64,000 bases of DNA, taken from contig CAYSCZ010000008.1 in the NCBI GenBank assembly GCA_964429655.1, positions 1-64,000 on the forward strand. The letters run 5' to 3'. This DNA is from CAYSCZ01 sp964429655 (GTDB lineage Bacteria > Bacteroidota > Bacteroidia > Cytophagales > Cyclobacteriaceae). The position numbers and the translations under genes are program-made. Under the pieces are notes generated by a model, which saw only the letters and a list, made by a program, of their open reading frames with translations, searched no databases and had not been told where the DNA came from. Positions 47,783-56,829 of the stretch are shown piece by piece. Each line of letters opens with the position of its first letter. The first letter of the stretch is position 1.

Positions 47783-49648
47783 TTACTTAAAAATTTTACC
47801 GGAGAAAATTTTCACATCTTCATACAGCACGTAGTGATTTCCTGCCGGTTTATGACCGATCACTTCTTCAGCTTCGTGACTGAAGGGTGTTACACTCAAT
47901 ATACCTAATACATTGCCGCCTTTGGTTTTATATTGATACTCCGTATATAATTTATCTGTTGGTAATGCATTTACAATCCGGGTTACCCTCAAGCCGCCCG
48001 ATAAGAAAGCATCATTAGATTTTTTGTGTTTATCCGTAACTTCAGCGTCACCCTCTCCTTCAAAATTTTCTACTATTTCCTCGCTCACATCACTATACTC
48101 ATGTGGTTCATATTCAAATGATTGTGTAAATCCTTCGGGATATTCAATGCTGATTAAAATACCCTCTTTTACATGAGCTTGTGAATAATGATGCTGATGA
48201 TCACTCTCAAACAGCCTTTCTGGCATGTTATAATTGAAAAAATCCGATGGGACTATATTATGAATATCCTCTTCCCCGTTGTGATATCCCCAAAAATCCC
48301 TGGCATGACTTTCTTTTGACGGCATTGGGAATTCTTGAAAATAATCAAATTTATATTCTCCTTCATTACCATTGGTATTGGTGACTAAAGAATTTAGCTT
48401 CAACCTTTGAATCAATCTTTCATCTTTGCCATCTGCATCTGGATTAAAATATTCATAATTGAACTTTATATTTTTTTGACGACTGCCTTCATTTACTACA
48501 ATCTCATCTAACTTCTGTGGAGGCTTATCAGCATATAAATATATTGAAAAGGCACTACCTTTCTGCTTATCCATTTCAGATCTTACCGGTGGGACCATAT
48601 CTTTTCTATCTGACTTGTAAAATGATACTGAACTTCCGCCATAAACTATTTCTGTCAAATAGATATTATTGTAAAAATTCTCCGCCACCATTTGGACATT
48701 TTCTATAGTATCCGGAAAGCAGTAAGATGTGTAATGAACATCCCACATATCCCTATCATTGATGTTCATTCTGCTATTTGCTCCATTCGTAGCATAGAAT
48801 GACTTGCCATTATCATCAGTGTCATAGATAAAGGTCATAGTAGAACCGGTTGGAGAGACAACCTCATCAAGATACCAGGCTGTCGTAGCCAGATCACTAT
48901 AAAACTTAAACAATATCCTTTCAGACTTAAATTTATAATCGAAATAATTTCTTTGTGTTTCCGTAATTTCACGAGTATTAAACCTGTAGGTATAACCTCT
49001 GGCATCCTTTACTTCCCATGCGTTATTCTTCATATCGAAGACAGCAGTCATATTTCTTGGTGAGACTAATTCAACGGTAAGTTTATCAATATCTGTACTG
49101 TGATCAGGTGTTAGCAGAAACTTCCCCTTAGCCCCCAAAACATCAAAGAAAAAAACATCAGGATCGGTATCAATGTGTCCGCTACATACTTCATCAGCAA
49201 ACTGTTCCTGCGCTCTCTCCGGACAATCATCGCTACAAGGTTGAATATTCTCAAAAGGAAAGCCTTTAGCTTCTCCAACGGAGAAATCTTCAATAATTTG
49301 AAAATCATTTTTACCTCTTACCAGCCTCGTAATTACACCCCCAGCATTAAGTCGCCATCCTAAACCTACCCAGGTAGCTTCTTCTTCAACTTTCACACCA
49401 GATGGGTGATAATTTAAACTTATTGGAACCCGAATATCATTATATCTAATGGTATGCAATGGTATTTCGATTCTGGGGGTACCTGTTTTCCTCCCGATGG
49501 GATGATCACAATATTTCATGAGTGCGGCCGCATCCGGAGATGGTGGTATCACTTTATCTACTAATAATTGAGCATACCCAGCATTTAGTGAAAAAACAAT
49601 AATCCAAAAGCTGAACAGATACCTTTTACTTTTAATGATTGACTGCAT
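47783..49648 (-). CDS. Truncated RHS/YD-type surface protein (N-terminal part only)
   Basis: A 621-residue protein with a signal peptide and the typical start of the large Bacteroidota RHS/YD-like proteins: PPSPDAAALMKYCDHPIGRKTG, PLHTIRYNDIRVPISLNYHPSG and VEEEATWVGLGWRLNAGGVITR. Full-length relatives run well beyond 1000 residues with YD repeats and a variable C-terminal toxin-like end. Here the frame stops after GNHYVLYEDVKIFSGKIFK, before any YD repeat or RHS core. The 3' end abuts a decayed gene, so a deletion or rearrangement probably removed the rest. It may be non-functional. Confidence 0.7.
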   Translation of the reverse strand: MQSIIKSKRYLFSFWIIVFSLNAGYAQLLVDKVIPPSPDAAALMKYCDHPIGRKTGTPRIEIPLHTIRYNDIRVPISLNYHPSGVKVEEEATWVGLGWRLNAGGVITRLVRGKNDFQIIEDFSVGEAKGFPFENIQPCSDDCPERAQEQFADEVCSGHIDTDPDVFFFDVLGAKGKFLLTPDHSTDIDKLTVELVSPRNMTAVFDMKNNAWEVKDARGYTYRFNTREITETQRNYFDYKFKSERILFKFYSDLATTAWYLDEVVSPTGSTMTFIYDTDDNGKSFYATNGANSRMNINDRDMWDVHYTSYCFPDTIENVQMVAENFYNNIYLTEIVYGGSSVSFYKSDRKDMVPPVRSEMDKQKGSAFSIYLYADKPPQKLDEIVVNEGSRQKNIKFNYEYFNPDADGKDERLIQRLKLNSLVTNTNGNEGEYKFDYFQEFPMPSKESHARDFWGYHNGEEDIHNIVPSDFFNYNMPERLFESDHQHHYSQAHVKEGILISIEYPEGFTQSFEYEPHEYSDVSEEIVENFEGEGDAEVTDKHKKSNDAFLSGGLRVTRIVNALPTDKLYTEYQYKTKGGNVLGILSVTPFSHEAEEVIGHKPAGNHYVLYEDVKIFSGKIFK

Positions 49649-49748
49649 ATCGAAATGGTTTTATTTAGGAATGTTTGCTAATTTAAAAATACTAATTTCT
49701 AAATAAAGTGAAATTATCTTTATAATATACTCTAATGACATATTGTTT

Positions 49749-50630
49749 CTATAACGATAATAATGCCATCCAGGCCTTTTTTATTTCGTTTTGCCTTAAG
49801 TATTCTTTTGCTATTGTCTGAATTTTATATTTAAGTGTTGAATAATCATCGGCATAATCGTCATGGACATTCTTTAATGCACTTTCTTTAAAATCCTTAA
49901 TCTCATTTTCATAAGGCAATGATTCTATCAATCCCAACCTGCCCAGATCATTCCCGGTAAGTATTTTGCTGTATTTTATGTTGTCGGGAATATTATCAAC
50001 TCCAATACCCTTTTTTGTTGGTCTGGGCAATTCGAATATACCATCACCACTGGCCCTGCAATACCAACCTCCACCCATTCGGCCAACGGTGTCAATCTTA
50101 AATGGATTTATTTTTTTATTTTCATCCAGTATATCATCATTGATATGCGCTAATAATACCTGGCAAATCACCAAACTCCCGGCGCCTCCTTCATTACCCA
50201 GGTCTCTGACTTCAATTACTTTACATTCGTAGGATACTGGTGATTCTTTTACTCTTGGGGGGGATATAAGGTCTGAAGGCGTTTGTGTAAGACCTGATTT
50301 TGTGAATTCATTTATCCCCTTCTCATATTCAGTACTAGACAAGGACATTTGATCGATTATTGAAAAATTAACAATATTTACCACCACTTCGGGCACCTCA
50401 ATTACATTATCATAACTATGCTTTGTTGTATTGTCCCTCACTCTTCTCGTTGGTGAAAAAACTAATATCGGTGGATTAGCACTAAATACATTGAAAAAAC
50501 TATAAGGACTAAGATTGACTTTCCCTTGCTTATCTATAGTGCTGGCAAAAGCAATAGGCCTCGGATTTACAGATCCAATCAGATAACTATAAAATTGCTC
50601 TGAAGATACTTCTGATGGTTTTAATTTCAT
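49749..50630 (-). CDS. Flavin reductase-like domain protein
   Basis: A 293-residue protein of the flavin reductase/FMN-binding family: YLIGSVNPRPIAFAST, NLSPYSFFNVFSANPPILVFSP and RDTKHSYDNV-like text near the N-terminus, then a helical C-terminal extension. Members bind FMN and may reduce flavin or repair modified metabolites. It overlaps the stop of the fumarylacetoacetase gene as TAATG, so the two are translated together, implying a role in tyrosine/homogentisate breakdown. Confidence 0.82.
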   Translation of the reverse strand: MKLKPSEVSSEQFYSYLIGSVNPRPIAFASTIDKQGKVNLSPYSFFNVFSANPPILVFSPTRRVRDNTTKHSYDNVIEVPEVVVNIVNFSIIDQMSLSSTEYEKGINEFTKSGLTQTPSDLISPPRVKESPVSYECKVIEVRDLGNEGGAGSLVICQVLLAHINDDILDENKKINPFKIDTVGRMGGGWYCRASGDGIFELPRPTKKGIGVDNIPDNIKYSKILTGNDLGRLGLIESLPYENEIKDFKESALKNVHDDYADDYSTLKYKIQTIAKEYLRQNEIKKAWMALLSL

Positions 50631-51907
50631 TATTGATTATCCTTTTTTTTTGATTTTATATTATTCCTGATTTCCCCAAAGCCAATTTTAACATTATTTC
50701 TTATTCCCCAGGCCCTCATAACCACAGTATCCCCATCTTGTAAAAATGTACAGGCTCTTCCATCTTTTAGTGTAATCGGCTCAACACCATTCCAGGTTAG
50801 CTCTAATAAGGATCCTTCAGTGCCTTTGCCCGGCCCGCTAATTGTTCCTGAAGCAAATACATCCCCCGGATTAATACTACAACCATTTACAGTATGGTGC
50901 GCCAACTGCTGGCATATATTCCAGTATAAATATTTAGAATTTGAGTTTGTAAGAATTCTTTGATCACCATTTTCAGTTATAAGTTCTACCTGTAAATCAA
51001 TATCGAAATTATATTTCCCATTTATTGATAAATAAGGTAGGATTTCTTGCTGCTTAGGACCTTCCACTTTAAAAGGGTCCAAGGCATCGAGGGTAACAAC
51101 CCATGAAGAAATAGTCGATGCAAAATTCTTACCAAGAAATGGCCCCAAAGGCACATACTCCCATTTTTGTATGTCTCTTGCGGACCAATCATTGAAAATA
51201 GTCATTCCAAAAATTGAATCCATTGCCTCTTCAACTTTGATGCTATCGCCCAAATTGGTTTTCCTATTGGTGATGAATGCCATTTCCAATTCAAAATCTA
51301 GTTTTTCACTTGGCCCATATTGCACCGAACCTTCCTTTAACAATTGTCCGTAAGGTCTGTACACCGGTTTATTTGTACCAATTATAGAGGAAGATCTCCC
51401 GTGATAAGCTATCGGCATATGTAGCCAATTTGGTGGTAAAGCATTTTTTTCGCCTCTAAACATTCTACCGACGTTGCTTGCGTGCTCTTTGCTTGAATAG
51501 AAATCTGTGTAATCGCCAACACTCACTGGCAGCAACATTTCTGCATCATTCTGGTTTACAAGCGCCTTATTAACCAACGTTTCATTAGTTCTTAATTCAT
51601 CATTTTCACTTAGTAAAAGTTCACCCACTCTGTTTCTAATAACACTGGTTTTTCTATTTCCCAGTGCGATGAACTCATTTATATCAGATTTATTAAAAAA
51701 GGAAGGTGGTAAACCAAGATTATTTATTAAACCATGTCTATGAATTATATCAAGATCTAAAATAGAATCACCAATAGCCACACCTACCCTGGGGTAGGAA
51801 TCTTTTGTTTTGAAAACACCAAAAGGCAAGTTTTGTATCGGAAAGTCAGAACCATGTGGTATTTTAACCCAACTAGTCAAATGGGGGAAATCAGCAGAGA
51901 ACGTCAT
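50630..51907 (-). CDS. fahA: Fumarylacetoacetase
   Basis: A protein of 425 residues from the ATG at 51907; an in-frame ATG at 51946 adds 13 residues not expected in the family. Landmarks are DYTDFYSSKEHASNVGRMFRG with the catalytic His, LPIAYHGR-like text, LDFELEMAF (metal ligands), NDWSARDIQKWEYVPLGPFLGKNF and GTISGPGKGTEGSLLEL. It hydrolyses 4-fumarylacetoacetate to fumarate and acetoacetate, the last step of tyrosine degradation. No hppD or hmgA gene lies in the window; the flavin reductase gene follows directly. Confidence 0.93.
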   Translation of the reverse strand: MTFSADFPHLTSWVKIPHGSDFPIQNLPFGVFKTKDSYPRVGVAIGDSILDLDIIHRHGLINNLGLPPSFFNKSDINEFIALGNRKTSVIRNRVGELLLSENDELRTNETLVNKALVNQNDAEMLLPVSVGDYTDFYSSKEHASNVGRMFRGEKNALPPNWLHMPIAYHGRSSSIIGTNKPVYRPYGQLLKEGSVQYGPSEKLDFELEMAFITNRKTNLGDSIKVEEAMDSIFGMTIFNDWSARDIQKWEYVPLGPFLGKNFASTISSWVVTLDALDPFKVEGPKQQEILPYLSINGKYNFDIDLQVELITENGDQRILTNSNSKYLYWNICQQLAHHTVNGCSINPGDVFASGTISGPGKGTEGSLLELTWNGVEPITLKDGRACTFLQDGDTVVMRAWGIRNNVKIGFGEIRNNIKSKKKDNQ

Positions 51908-52006
51908 TAAAAACTTTTTAATAGTGAAAAATAGGTAAAGACTCAATTAATCCATACCTATTGAAAGGCAAATTTATAGTTTTGCAATCTTCAAAATTAT
52001 TTGTTT

Positions 52007-54688
52007 ATGAAATTAGCCTCGAAATATAATCCTGCAGAAGTAGAAGATAAATGGTATCAATTTTGGCTCGAAAAAGATTTTTTCAGTTCAAAAGTTAATT
52101 ATGAAAAAGAACCTTACACAATTGTTATCCCACCACCTAATGTAACCGGAGTTCTGCATATGGGACATATGCTCAACAATACCATTCAGGATATTTTGAT
52201 TAGGAAAGCCCGGATGGAAGGAAAAGAAGCTTGTTGGGTGCCTGGCACCGATCATGCTTCGATTGCTACCGAAGCTAAAGTTGTAAAATATTTAAGGGAA
52301 AAAGGGATTAAAAAAAGTGACCTCACCCGTGAGGAGTTTCTATCGCATGCATGGGAATGGAAAGAAAAGTATGGGGGTATCATTCTTGAACAATTAAAAA
52401 AACTAGGCGCTTCCTGTGATTGGAGAAGGACAGCTTTCACCATGGATGATAATTACTATAAATCAGTAATAAGGGTATTTGTAGACCTATTTAAAAAAGG
52501 ATTCATATATCGCAGCCTTAGGATGGTGAACTGGGATGTTGAAGCTAAAACTGCCGTATCCAATGAGGAGGTGATCTACCAGGAAGCGGGTGAAAAGTCC
52601 TATTTGTACTCTGTTAGATATAAAATTAAAGATACTGATGACTATCTAATTATAGCCACCCAGAGACCTGAAACGATTATGGGAGACACAGCTGTTGCCG
52701 TCAATCCCAGGGATGAGCGATACAAACATTTGATCGGTAAAAAAGTAATTATTCCGTTCGTAGAACGAGAAGTGCCAATAATTGGGGATGACTATGTAGA
52801 ATTAGCATTTGGAACAGGCTGTCTTAAAGTAACCCCAGCGCATGATGTTAACGACTACGAGATCGGAATAAGGCACAATCTGGAAATAATTGACACCATA
52901 AGCGATAATGGGCGATTAAACGAAAGGTGTCAAGTTGAAAAATACATTGGTAAGGATAGATTTGAAGTTAGAAAACTTATAATAAAAGACCTGGAAGATG
53001 CGGGGATTCTGGTGGGCAAAAAGGAGTTCGTTACCAGAATTGGTCGATCTGAAAGAACAAATACCGTCATAGAGCCCAAACTTTCTCTCCAATGGTTTAT
53101 TAAAATGAAAGAAATATCCAGAAAGGCACATGAAGTAGTGATGAATGATGATATAGTATTGTATCCTTCAAAATTTAAAAACACATACAACCACTGGATG
53201 GAAAATGTGCGTGATTGGTGTATATCCAGGCAACTGTGGTGGGGTCAGCGTATTCCTGCATACTATTATGGTGAAGGGGAAAATGATTTCGTCGTCGCTG
53301 AGGATGAAGAGGAAGCCATAAGACAAATTGAAGCAAAAGGTCTGGATACAAAAAAATTAAACATTAAGCAAGATGAGGATGTGCTGGATACCTGGGCTTC
53401 ATCTTGGTTATTTCCACTAACTGTATTTGATGGTTTCAGTGACGATTGCTTTGATAAAGAAAAAGGTGAAATCATGGAAGGTAAAAATTCTGAGCTGGAC
53501 TACTTCTACCCTACCCATACGTTAGTCACCGCACCTGAAATACTATTTTTTTGGGTTGCAAGAATGGTCATTGCCGGCTATGAATACAAGCATGATAAAC
53601 CTTTCAAATATGTTTACCTCACCGGAATTGTTCGGGATCAACTTAGAAGAAAGATGTCTAAGTCACTTGGTAATTCTCCGGATCCTCTTGAATTAATTAA
53701 AAATTATGGTGCCGACGGTGTAAGAACAGGGATGTTATTTAGTTCTCCTGCCGGGAACGATCTATTGTTTGATGAAAAATTAGTAGAGCAAGGCCGCAAT
53801 TTTTCTAATAAAATTTGGAATGCACTACGATTGGTACTTAGCTGGGAATATGATGCAGAACAGCCTTTTAAACATCGACTGGAAACTTACTGGTTTAAAA
53901 GTGTTCTTCACAAATCCATTAAGCAAATAGATGATCACTTTTGCAAATACAGAATATCCGATGCACTTATGACGGTTTACAAACTTATTTGGAATGACTT
54001 CTGTAGCTGGTATTTGGAATTTGTAAAACCCCCATATGGTGCTAAGATTGATAAAGCTACCAGGGATCATACGATTATGTATTTTGAAACACTTATGAAA
54101 TTGCTTCATCCTTTTATGCCCTTTATCACGGAAGAAATCTGGCATCATTTGAATGATCGAAAATCTGATCAATGTATTATAAATGCTGATTGGCCTGTTG
54201 CTTCATCGTATAGTGAAGCGATCATAAACGAATTTGAAAAAGTTTTTTCTATAGTGAGTCAAAGCAGGAATAAAAGAATAGAGAAAAACATACCCCTAAA
54301 AGACAAGCTAAAAATATGTGTGAAAAATGGAGACAAAAATTTCTACACTAAGTATCATGAAATCATTTGCTCAACTGCAAATTTTGAGTATATCGAATTG
54401 GTAGATAAAGATATTGCGGGTAATACCTCTTTTTTGTTAGGTAATGAAACTATTTTTATACCGTTAGATGAGGAATTTGACCTTGAAAAAGAAAAAACAG
54501 CATTAGAAAAGGAATTAAATTACTTGAAAGGCTTCTTAACAAGCGTAAATAAAAAGCTTGATAACGAAAAATTTACAAGTAAAGCACCATCTCGCATCAT
54601 TGAAAACGAAAGGAGGAAAAAAGCAGATGCTGAAGAAAAAATTAAAATTCTTGAAGAGAAAATTAAAAAGCTACTAATTGTCGATTGA
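52007..54688 (+). CDS. valS: Valyl-tRNA synthetase
   Basis: An 893-residue class I synthetase from the ATG at 52007 (a TTG at 52001 is unlikely). Signature HMGH (HIGH-type) in PPNVTGVLHMGHML, the editing CP1 domain, KMSKSLGNSPDPL, and a C-terminal coiled coil (FDLEKEKTALEKELNYLKG onwards). It is divergent from fahA; TAGTTTTG at 51977-51984 matches the Bacteroidota -7 element upstream. Its last 15 bases overlap the end of the convergent gene at 54674-55069. Confidence 0.97.
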   Translation: MKLASKYNPAEVEDKWYQFWLEKDFFSSKVNYEKEPYTIVIPPPNVTGVLHMGHMLNNTIQDILIRKARMEGKEACWVPGTDHASIATEAKVVKYLREKGIKKSDLTREEFLSHAWEWKEKYGGIILEQLKKLGASCDWRRTAFTMDDNYYKSVIRVFVDLFKKGFIYRSLRMVNWDVEAKTAVSNEEVIYQEAGEKSYLYSVRYKIKDTDDYLIIATQRPETIMGDTAVAVNPRDERYKHLIGKKVIIPFVEREVPIIGDDYVELAFGTGCLKVTPAHDVNDYEIGIRHNLEIIDTISDNGRLNERCQVEKYIGKDRFEVRKLIIKDLEDAGILVGKKEFVTRIGRSERTNTVIEPKLSLQWFIKMKEISRKAHEVVMNDDIVLYPSKFKNTYNHWMENVRDWCISRQLWWGQRIPAYYYGEGENDFVVAEDEEEAIRQIEAKGLDTKKLNIKQDEDVLDTWASSWLFPLTVFDGFSDDCFDKEKGEIMEGKNSELDYFYPTHTLVTAPEILFFWVARMVIAGYEYKHDKPFKYVYLTGIVRDQLRRKMSKSLGNSPDPLELIKNYGADGVRTGMLFSSPAGNDLLFDEKLVEQGRNFSNKIWNALRLVLSWEYDAEQPFKHRLETYWFKSVLHKSIKQIDDHFCKYRISDALMTVYKLIWNDFCSWYLEFVKPPYGAKIDKATRDHTIMYFETLMKLLHPFMPFITEEIWHHLNDRKSDQCIINADWPVASSYSEAIINEFEKVFSIVSQSRNKRIEKNIPLKDKLKICVKNGDKNFYTKYHEIICSTANFEYIELVDKDIAGNTSFLLGNETIFIPLDEEFDLEKEKTALEKELNYLKGFLTSVNKKLDNEKFTSKAPSRIIENERRKKADAEEKIKILEEKIKKLLIVD

Positions 54689-55069
54689 TATCTTATGGGA
54701 AATAGCCAGCTCTCTCACATGGCGCTCCATGTCCAGAATTCTTTTCTTTAATACATAAACGGAATCTACCAAATCCTCACGACCTTTAACTATGGTTTCT
54801 AAACTCTCAAAATCATTCTCAAGAGCAGCATACAAGTTTTTCAATGCTTTTTTCCAGGAAATCATATCTGCTTCCGTCAGATCACCCAATTGCTGATCAA
54901 TCTCATCCCACTCATCAAGGTTGGAGATAATTTTATCAAAATGATCAACATCTTTTTTTAATATTTTGTAATACTGTTTAGCATCAGTATAAGACCCAAT
55001 CTGATCCTGAGCAAATAAGGGATTACCTGTTAAAACTAAAAGGACAAAAACCGCAAAATATCTACACAT
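54674..55069 (-). CDS. Hypothetical exported coiled-coil protein
   Basis: A 131-residue protein with a signal peptide (FAVFVLLVLTGNPLFAQ) and a mature part that is nearly all helix and charged (IISNLDEWDEIDQQLGDL, LVDSVYVLKKRILDMERHVREL), so a periplasmic coiled coil is likely. No family is recognised. Its stop overlaps the 3' end of valS by 15 bases in convergent orientation. Confidence 0.7.
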   Translation of the reverse strand: MCRYFAVFVLLVLTGNPLFAQDQIGSYTDAKQYYKILKKDVDHFDKIISNLDEWDEIDQQLGDLTEADMISWKKALKNLYAALENDFESLETIVKGREDLVDSVYVLKKRILDMERHVRELAISHKISIDN

Positions 55070-55182
55070 AATTTATAACCTTTTGTATTCGTAAATTTAT
55101 TATTTTTTTATAAATGAATTTATAATAGTAATTTGATTTTGATATTTAAAGTTTTGAATAATTCCTATAATACTAACGTTTT

Positions 55183-56406
55183 TCAAAATCTCGCAGCCAT
55201 CAACAAATTCAGATCCTTATATTTAAAATTATATTTATTGGCCAAAGTTTGATTGGTTAGGCTTCCTTTGTAAGCATATACACCATTTAAAAACCAATTG
55301 TTATTTGCAATCATTTCCTCTATCCCTCCCATTTCTGCAATTTGCAATATGATAGGCGTAAAAATATTACTGATGACATCGCTAGCCGTTTTGGCCACTC
55401 TTGAAGCTATATTTGGCACACAATAATGAATCACACCATATTTTCTAAATATTGGATGCTCCAGTGTGGTCATTTCTGATGTCTCTATACAACCACCCTG
55501 ATCGATACTTACATCAATTACCAGAGAACCAGGCTTCATTTTAGAAACCATCTCTTCAGTTATAATAACCTTAGATCTGGCTTTATCAGCCCTGATTGCC
55601 CCCACTAAAACGTCAGTTGACGATATAGCATGTGATAAAGTAATTTGATCTAATGTAGAGGTATATAAATGCTTTCCAAGTTCTCTTTTTATCCTTCTTA
55701 ACTTATAGATGTTATTATCATATACCTGAATATCCGCACCTAGACCGATAGCTGCTCTTGCTGCGTATTCCCCAACAGTACCAGCTCCAAGAATCATAAT
55801 TTTTGCCGGAGGAACCCCTGTTATTCCACCTAAAATCACTCCCTTGCCATTCTTCACACTGCTTAGGTATTCAGCAGCTATCAGCATAACAGAACTACCT
55901 GCTATCTCACTCATTGCCCTAACTAAAGGCAGTCCACCTACTTTATCCTCGATGAATTCATAACCCAAAGCAATAAGGTTTTTATTATTTATGGCGTGAA
56001 TGTAATCCGGTGTTTGTTTTACCGATTGAAATGTGGAGATTAGAGTTTTCCCACTATTAAAAAGATTTACTTCCTCAAGGGTGGGTGGTTCAATCTTTAA
56101 AATAATATCAGCTTTAAGTACCTCTTGGTGTGAATAGACAATTTTTGCCCCTGCTTCACTGTAATCATTGTCTGAATAATTGGAGGGTACCCCTGCTTCA
56201 CGCTCTACCCAAATTTCATGACCGTTATTGACCAAAACCTTCACTGATTCAGGTTTTAAACTGATCCTATTCTCATATTTGGAATGCTCCTTAGGTAATC
56301 CGATAAATAGTGCGCTATTTTTCTTTTTTTGCTTTAAAAGAAGTTCTTGAGGGTAGATTGATTCTTTTGCAAGCTTAGTAAATCCAGTTTCTAAACCTTC
56401 ATCCAT
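55183..56406 (-). CDS. ald: Alanine dehydrogenase (Bacteroidota type)
   Basis: A protein of 407 residues (ATG at 56406; an ATG at 56412 is also possible) of the alanine dehydrogenase/PNT family. Motifs: IGLPKEHSKYENRISLKPE, ILKIEPPT with the substrate-site lysine, MSEIAGSSVMLIAAEYL, the NAD site MILGAGTVGEYAARAAIGLGA, VDVSIDQGGC and VPNIASRVAKTAS. It interconverts alanine and pyruvate with NAD. The position of the catalytic His found in Bacillus Ald (YTYLH) appears as TFQ here, and this seems general for the Bacteroidota branch, so the exact reaction is less certain. It overlaps the tsaE gene by a few bases. Confidence 0.82.
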   Translation of the reverse strand: MDEGLETGFTKLAKESIYPQELLLKQKKKNSALFIGLPKEHSKYENRISLKPESVKVLVNNGHEIWVEREAGVPSNYSDNDYSEAGAKIVYSHQEVLKADIILKIEPPTLEEVNLFNSGKTLISTFQSVKQTPDYIHAINNKNLIALGYEFIEDKVGGLPLVRAMSEIAGSSVMLIAAEYLSSVKNGKGVILGGITGVPPAKIMILGAGTVGEYAARAAIGLGADIQVYDNNIYKLRRIKRELGKHLYTSTLDQITLSHAISSTDVLVGAIRADKARSKVIITEEMVSKMKPGSLVIDVSIDQGGCIETSEMTTLEHPIFRKYGVIHYCVPNIASRVAKTASDVISNIFTPIILQIAEMGGIEEMIANNNWFLNGVYAYKGSLTNQTLANKYNFKYKDLNLLMAARF

Positions 56407-56821
56407 ATGCATCTACCTGGATGATTCTATCCAGGTTTTTTTGATGCAATTTAATATTAATTTCAATGAAACTATCTGAAAACCACTGCATTATTATTTC
56501 GGGCCATTCAATAAAGCAATAATTTCCTGTTCCTAAATACTCATCTAAACCAAGATTTAATATTTCAGAAAAATCCTTAATCCGGTAAAAGTCAAAATGA
56601 TAGATTGGAATTTTTTTGTCTGTTCTATATTCCTGTATGATTGAAAAACTTGGGCTGGAAACTCTTTCTTTAACACCTAACAGACTACAAAAAACTTTTA
56701 CCATGGTTGTTTTTCCTGCACCTAACTCTCCTTTTAAAAGTATTATTTTTTGGTTGTTAGCATCAAGAATTCTTTTGCATATATATGCCAAATCATCTTG
56801 ATGGCCACAGGTAAAAATCAT
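56399..56821 (-). CDS. tsaE: tRNA threonylcarbamoyladenosine biosynthesis ATPase
   Basis: A 140-residue protein with Walker A LKGELGAGKTTMVKVF, the SSPSFSIIQEY loop, HFDFYRI and CFIEWPE. TsaE couples ATP hydrolysis to the TsaBD complex that makes t6A37 on ANN-decoding tRNAs. It lies between porX and ald, overlapping ald and 8 bp from porX. Confidence 0.93.
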   Translation of the reverse strand: MIFTCGHQDDLAYICKRILDANNQKIILLKGELGAGKTTMVKVFCSLLGVKERVSSPSFSIIQEYRTDKKIPIYHFDFYRIKDFSEILNLGLDEYLGTGNYCFIEWPEIIMQWFSDSFIEINIKLHQKNLDRIIQVDAYG

Positions 56822-56829
56822 TTTAAGTT

